From: an uncultured Planctomycetaceae bacterium
GTDB taxonomy: Bacteria; Planctomycetota; Planctomycetia; Pirellulales; Pirellulaceae
Direction: 5' to 3'
DNA length: 8,447 nucleotides
NCBI GenBank assembly: GCA_903927685.1
Contig: CAIYOB010000961.1
Span: 1-8,447 of the forward strand
This document shows positions 6,605 through 8,447 of this stretch, piece by piece. Both the position numbers and the translations under genes were made by a program. Below the pieces are notes generated by a model. It saw only the letters and a list, made by a program, of their open reading frames with translations. It did no database searches and had not been told where the DNA came from. Numbering within the stretch: position 1 is the stretch's first letter; every line of letters begins with the position of its first letter.

Positions 6605-7797
6605 GGCTTTGTTGTACTGGCGGCAGGGAGTTTCGTCAACCACCCGATGGCTTGGCGAGGCGCGACAAAGAGCGTCCCGTGCTGGGCGTGCGGCGGAAAC
6701 GTGGCGGATTTGAGGTGCGTCCAGGCTTTCAAGTCCGGTGAGGTGGCGAGCTGCAAACCGCCGCCAGCCGGTTCGTCCCACACCAGCAGCCAACGATCCT
6801 GCCAGTGCAGGAGCGACGGACCTTCCGCCATGGACTTGCGCGGCGCGGGATCGCTGAACATCGGCGAGTGGTTGCCGGCAATCGGACCTTCCAGCGGCGA
6901 GAAATCGGGATGGTCCAAGTCGAGGCCGGTAAACGTGAGCCAGAGATTTCGGCCGGGCCTGGTCTGCAGCGTTTCGTCGCGCGAACACTTGATCGCCATC
7001 GCCCAGCGCTGGCTCGCCTCGTCGCGGCGCATCACCGCGTCAATGGAGGCGAAATTGCGGTCGAAGAACTTCTGCGCGGGCGTGAAGGTAAGGAAGTCTT
7101 TCGTGCGGGTGATGAACACGCGATTGTCATACTGCGAGCCACGCTTCCCGTTGTTGTTGCTGTCGTCGTCATCGTTCCGCTCGCGCGGCGTGGTGCTGGC
7201 GAAGAGGATGAAATAGCCCCGCTGGAGCGGATCCCAATGAATCTCGGGCGCCCAGACGTTGTCCGGCTGGTCTTCTGGGGACAGTGATTCGGAAAAGGGG
7301 CGGACCTGTTCCGGTTCGGACCAATGCACGAGATCGCGCGATTCCGCGCAGCCGAAGACGCGGCCCTTCCAGTGCGACGTCCAAACCATGCGGAAGACGC
7401 CTTCGCGGTGGAGAATCGAGGGATCGCGCGTCAGGTTCTGGCCGGGCCACTGCGGCGGGGTGAAGATGGCCTTGTCGCCATTCAGCGCGACGAAGTTCAA
7501 TCCGTTCGTGCTGATGGCCAGATGGACGCCATCCTGGCCGTTGCGGCGGAAATAGCTGAACAACAGAGCTTCCTCGCCGTTCGTCTGGGCGTTGACCACT
7601 GCGGCGAAATCCAACAGCCCGGCCAGACAGGCCACCACCCCGGCCACGATTCGGGCATGGCGGGAAAAGGATCCTCTGGCTCTATATCCGCCACGCGCTG
7701 GCAGCGGCGGCTCGGAAGAGCGCCGTCGTGCTCTCGGAAAAAGTTCTGCGGCGGTCTGCCGACACGCCGCCACGGAATGGGACGCGCTGAATGTCAT
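6601..7797 (-). CDS. GH43-like five-bladed beta-propeller glycoside hydrolase
   Basis: This 398-residue protein fits clan GH-F family 43, whose members hydrolyse arabinan, xylan and related glycans with inversion. All three expected acidic residues are visible: Asp125 in NLTRDPSIL (general base), Asp253 in SIDAVM (pKa modulator) and Glu325 in MAEGPSLL (general acid). WAPEIHWD (182-189) and repeated blade strands such as DLVHWS and DLKAWTHL support the propeller. A hydrophobic segment at about 49-66 ending VNA-Q (cleavage near 70) looks like a signal peptide, but with the ATG at 7797 it has an unusually long, Arg-rich leader of about 48 residues. That ATG forms an ATGA overlap with the upstream gene and lacks a Shine-Dalgarno sequence; an internal GTG start at about residue 51 is possible. 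A polar insert (NDDDDSNNNGKRG, 208-220) sits in a loop. The exact substrate is unknown. Confidence 0.8.
   Translation of the reverse strand: MTFSASHSVAACRQTAAELFPRARRRSSEPPLPARGGYRARGSFSRHARIVAGVVACLAGLLDFAAVVNAQTNGEEALLFSYFRRNGQDGVHLAISTNGLNFVALNGDKAIFTPPQWPGQNLTRDPSILHREGVFRMVWTSHWKGRVFGCAESRDLVHWSEPEQVRPFSESLSPEDQPDNVWAPEIHWDPLQRGYFILFASTTPRERNDDDDSNNNGKRGSQYDNRVFITRTKDFLTFTPAQKFFDRNFASIDAVMRRDEASQRWAMAIKCSRDETLQTRPGRNLWLTFTGLDLDHPDFSPLEGPIAGNHSPMFSDPAPRKSMAEGPSLLHWQDRWLLVWDEPAGGGLQLATSPDLKAWTHLKSATFPPHAQHGTLFVAPRQAIGWLTKLPAASTTKP
7150..7176. repeat. Short trinucleotide tracts inside the GH43-like gene
   Basis: On the minus strand this stretch reads AAC-GAT-GAC-GAC-GAC-AGC-AAC-AAC-AAC, encoding the N-DDDD-S-NNN insert at residues 208-216. 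The runs of identical codons suggest expansion by slippage in a surface loop. The frame is kept. Confidence 0.6.
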
Positions 7798-8447
7798 CTG
7801 GCCGGCGTGAGTGGGATTTGGAGGTTGAAGCTGCCTTCGCGGCCTTTGGCATCGGCTGCGGCGCAGAAGAGGGCGATGGGCTGACCGTTCTCGAACAGCA
7901 GTTGCGGCCGCTCCAGCGCGTCGAGTTTCTGCTGCCGACCGTTGGCCCAGTTAATTTCCGGCGTGGCGACAAGGGGGTGCTTTGCCAGTCTCCAGTCGAG
8001 GCCATCCGCGGATTCCCACAGCGCGAGGGAATAGCCGCGTTTGGTGAAGTGGCCGGCGTTGTCTTTCACCACGGCCCAGTAGCGGTCCGTGCTACGCCAG
8101 ATGAACGGGTCCTCGGCGGCGAAATGCACGCCCTCTTTCACGAAGATCGGATTCGGGTGCTTCTTGAACGGGCCGGTTGGGCTGTCGCTCGTGGCCACGC
8201 AATGCAACACCGGCCCGCCGAAGGGCATCTTGCCCTTGTCGCCGACGGCCTTGTAAACCATCAGCACGCCACCGCCGGGCGGCACGGCCACGCTGGGATT
8301 GCTGCAACACAGTGCGTCGTAGAATCCGGGAGTCGTATCCACGACCGGTTTCTCGAAGCGTGTCCACGGGCCGTTGGGTGAATCCGCCACCGCCACGCCG
8401 ATGCGCTGGTGATTGCGATGCGTCCAGTTCAGCGACTTGCCCACCAC
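7794..8447 (-). CDS. GH43-like beta-propeller glycosidase family protein, 5' end outside window
   Basis: The last 217 codons of a gene that runs in from beyond position 8447 are present; the GTG at the edge is not necessarily its start. Repeated propeller strands (RIGVAVADSPNGPWTR, HCVATSDSPTGPFKKHPNP, LALWESADGLDWRLAKHPLV) show the five-bladed fold of GH43/GH32/GH117-type proteins. Conserved blocks include SNPSVAV (49-55), a VYKAVGD strand (64-70), HFAAEDPFIW (108-117) and LERPQLL (178-184). The acidic residues Asp113, Glu112 and Glu179 are candidates for catalysis, but I cannot assign roles with the first blade missing. The pattern resembles a family of secreted or periplasmic glycosidases common in Bacteroidota and PVC bacteria, annotated only as glycoside hydrolase family protein. 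Its TGA (7796-7794) overlaps the ATG of the next propeller gene, marking the start of a tightly coupled operon. The two propellers are too divergent to be a recent tandem duplication. Confidence 0.75.
   Translation of the reverse strand: MVGKSLNWTHRNHQRIGVAVADSPNGPWTRFEKPVVDTTPGFYDALCCSNPSVAVPPGGGVLMVYKAVGDKGKMPFGGPVLHCVATSDSPTGPFKKHPNPIFVKEGVHFAAEDPFIWRSTDRYWAVVKDNAGHFTKRGYSLALWESADGLDWRLAKHPLVATPEINWANGRQQKLDALERPQLLFENGQPIALFCAAADAKGREGSFNLQIPLTPAR

Noticed and set aside
6605..6988. Upstream extension of the micro-ORF frame, giving a 155-codon minus-strand frame
   Set aside because: The extension overlaps the GH43-like gene in another frame and is Arg/Ala-rich without motifs. Only the last 27 codons, from the ATG at 6604, have signal-like character and gene-junction geometry.
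7794..8447. Recent tandem duplication as the origin of the two GH43-like genes
   Set aside because: Both are propellers, but their conserved blocks differ and they cannot be aligned closely by eye, so a recent local duplication is not supported.

Overview
The window looks like chromosomal or metagenomic DNA from a moderately GC-rich bacterium of the Planctomycetota/Verrucomicrobiota (PVC) type. This rests on gene content: a GxGYxYP-family putative glycoside hydrolase, two GH43-like beta-propeller proteins, a secreted twin beta-helix protein of the pectate-lyase-3/GH55 type, an arylsulfatase remnant, a small secreted concanavalin-A-like protein, and REP-like palindromes between genes. No taxonomic marker gene (rRNA, tRNA, housekeeping gene) is present, so the assignment is an inference.

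Layout. 1-467 has no convincing gene but holds a strong intrinsic terminator (153-192) for minus-strand transcription. 468-2372 (minus) is an intact exported beta-helix protein. 2410-2988 (plus) is the C-terminal remnant of a sulfatase whose catalytic half is missing. 2989-3113 contains two palindromes. 3114-3795 (plus) is an exported concanavalin-A-like protein broken by one extra C in a run of seven. 3796-4015 has a perfect 11-bp inverted repeat and a 14-bp tandem duplication. 4016-4264 (plus) is the N-terminal stub of a metallophosphoesterase. 4269-8447 is a compact minus-strand operon read from right to left: a GH43-like protein (its start lies outside the window), a second GH43-like enzyme with the full catalytic triad, a 27-codon micro-ORF with a hydrophobic core, and a 751-residue GxGYxYP protein. 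Every junction in this operon is a 4-nt ATGA stop/start overlap.

Function. The intact genes form a secreted carbohydrate-degradation set. The two propellers probably trim arabinose-, xylose- or anhydrosugar-type side groups, while the beta-helix and GxGYxYP proteins are candidate backbone enzymes. The substrate cannot be read from sequence. The central plus-strand block (about 2476-4127) contains only truncated or frameshifted genes, with a truncation at each outer edge. It looks like a displaced and decaying segment wedged between two healthy minus-strand units, unless it is an assembly artefact.

The least expected feature is the micro-ORF at 6521-6604, which bridges the 76-nt gap between the GH43 and GxGYxYP genes through an ATGA overlap at each end. 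I saw no CRISPR array, transposase, phage gene, rRNA or tRNA.
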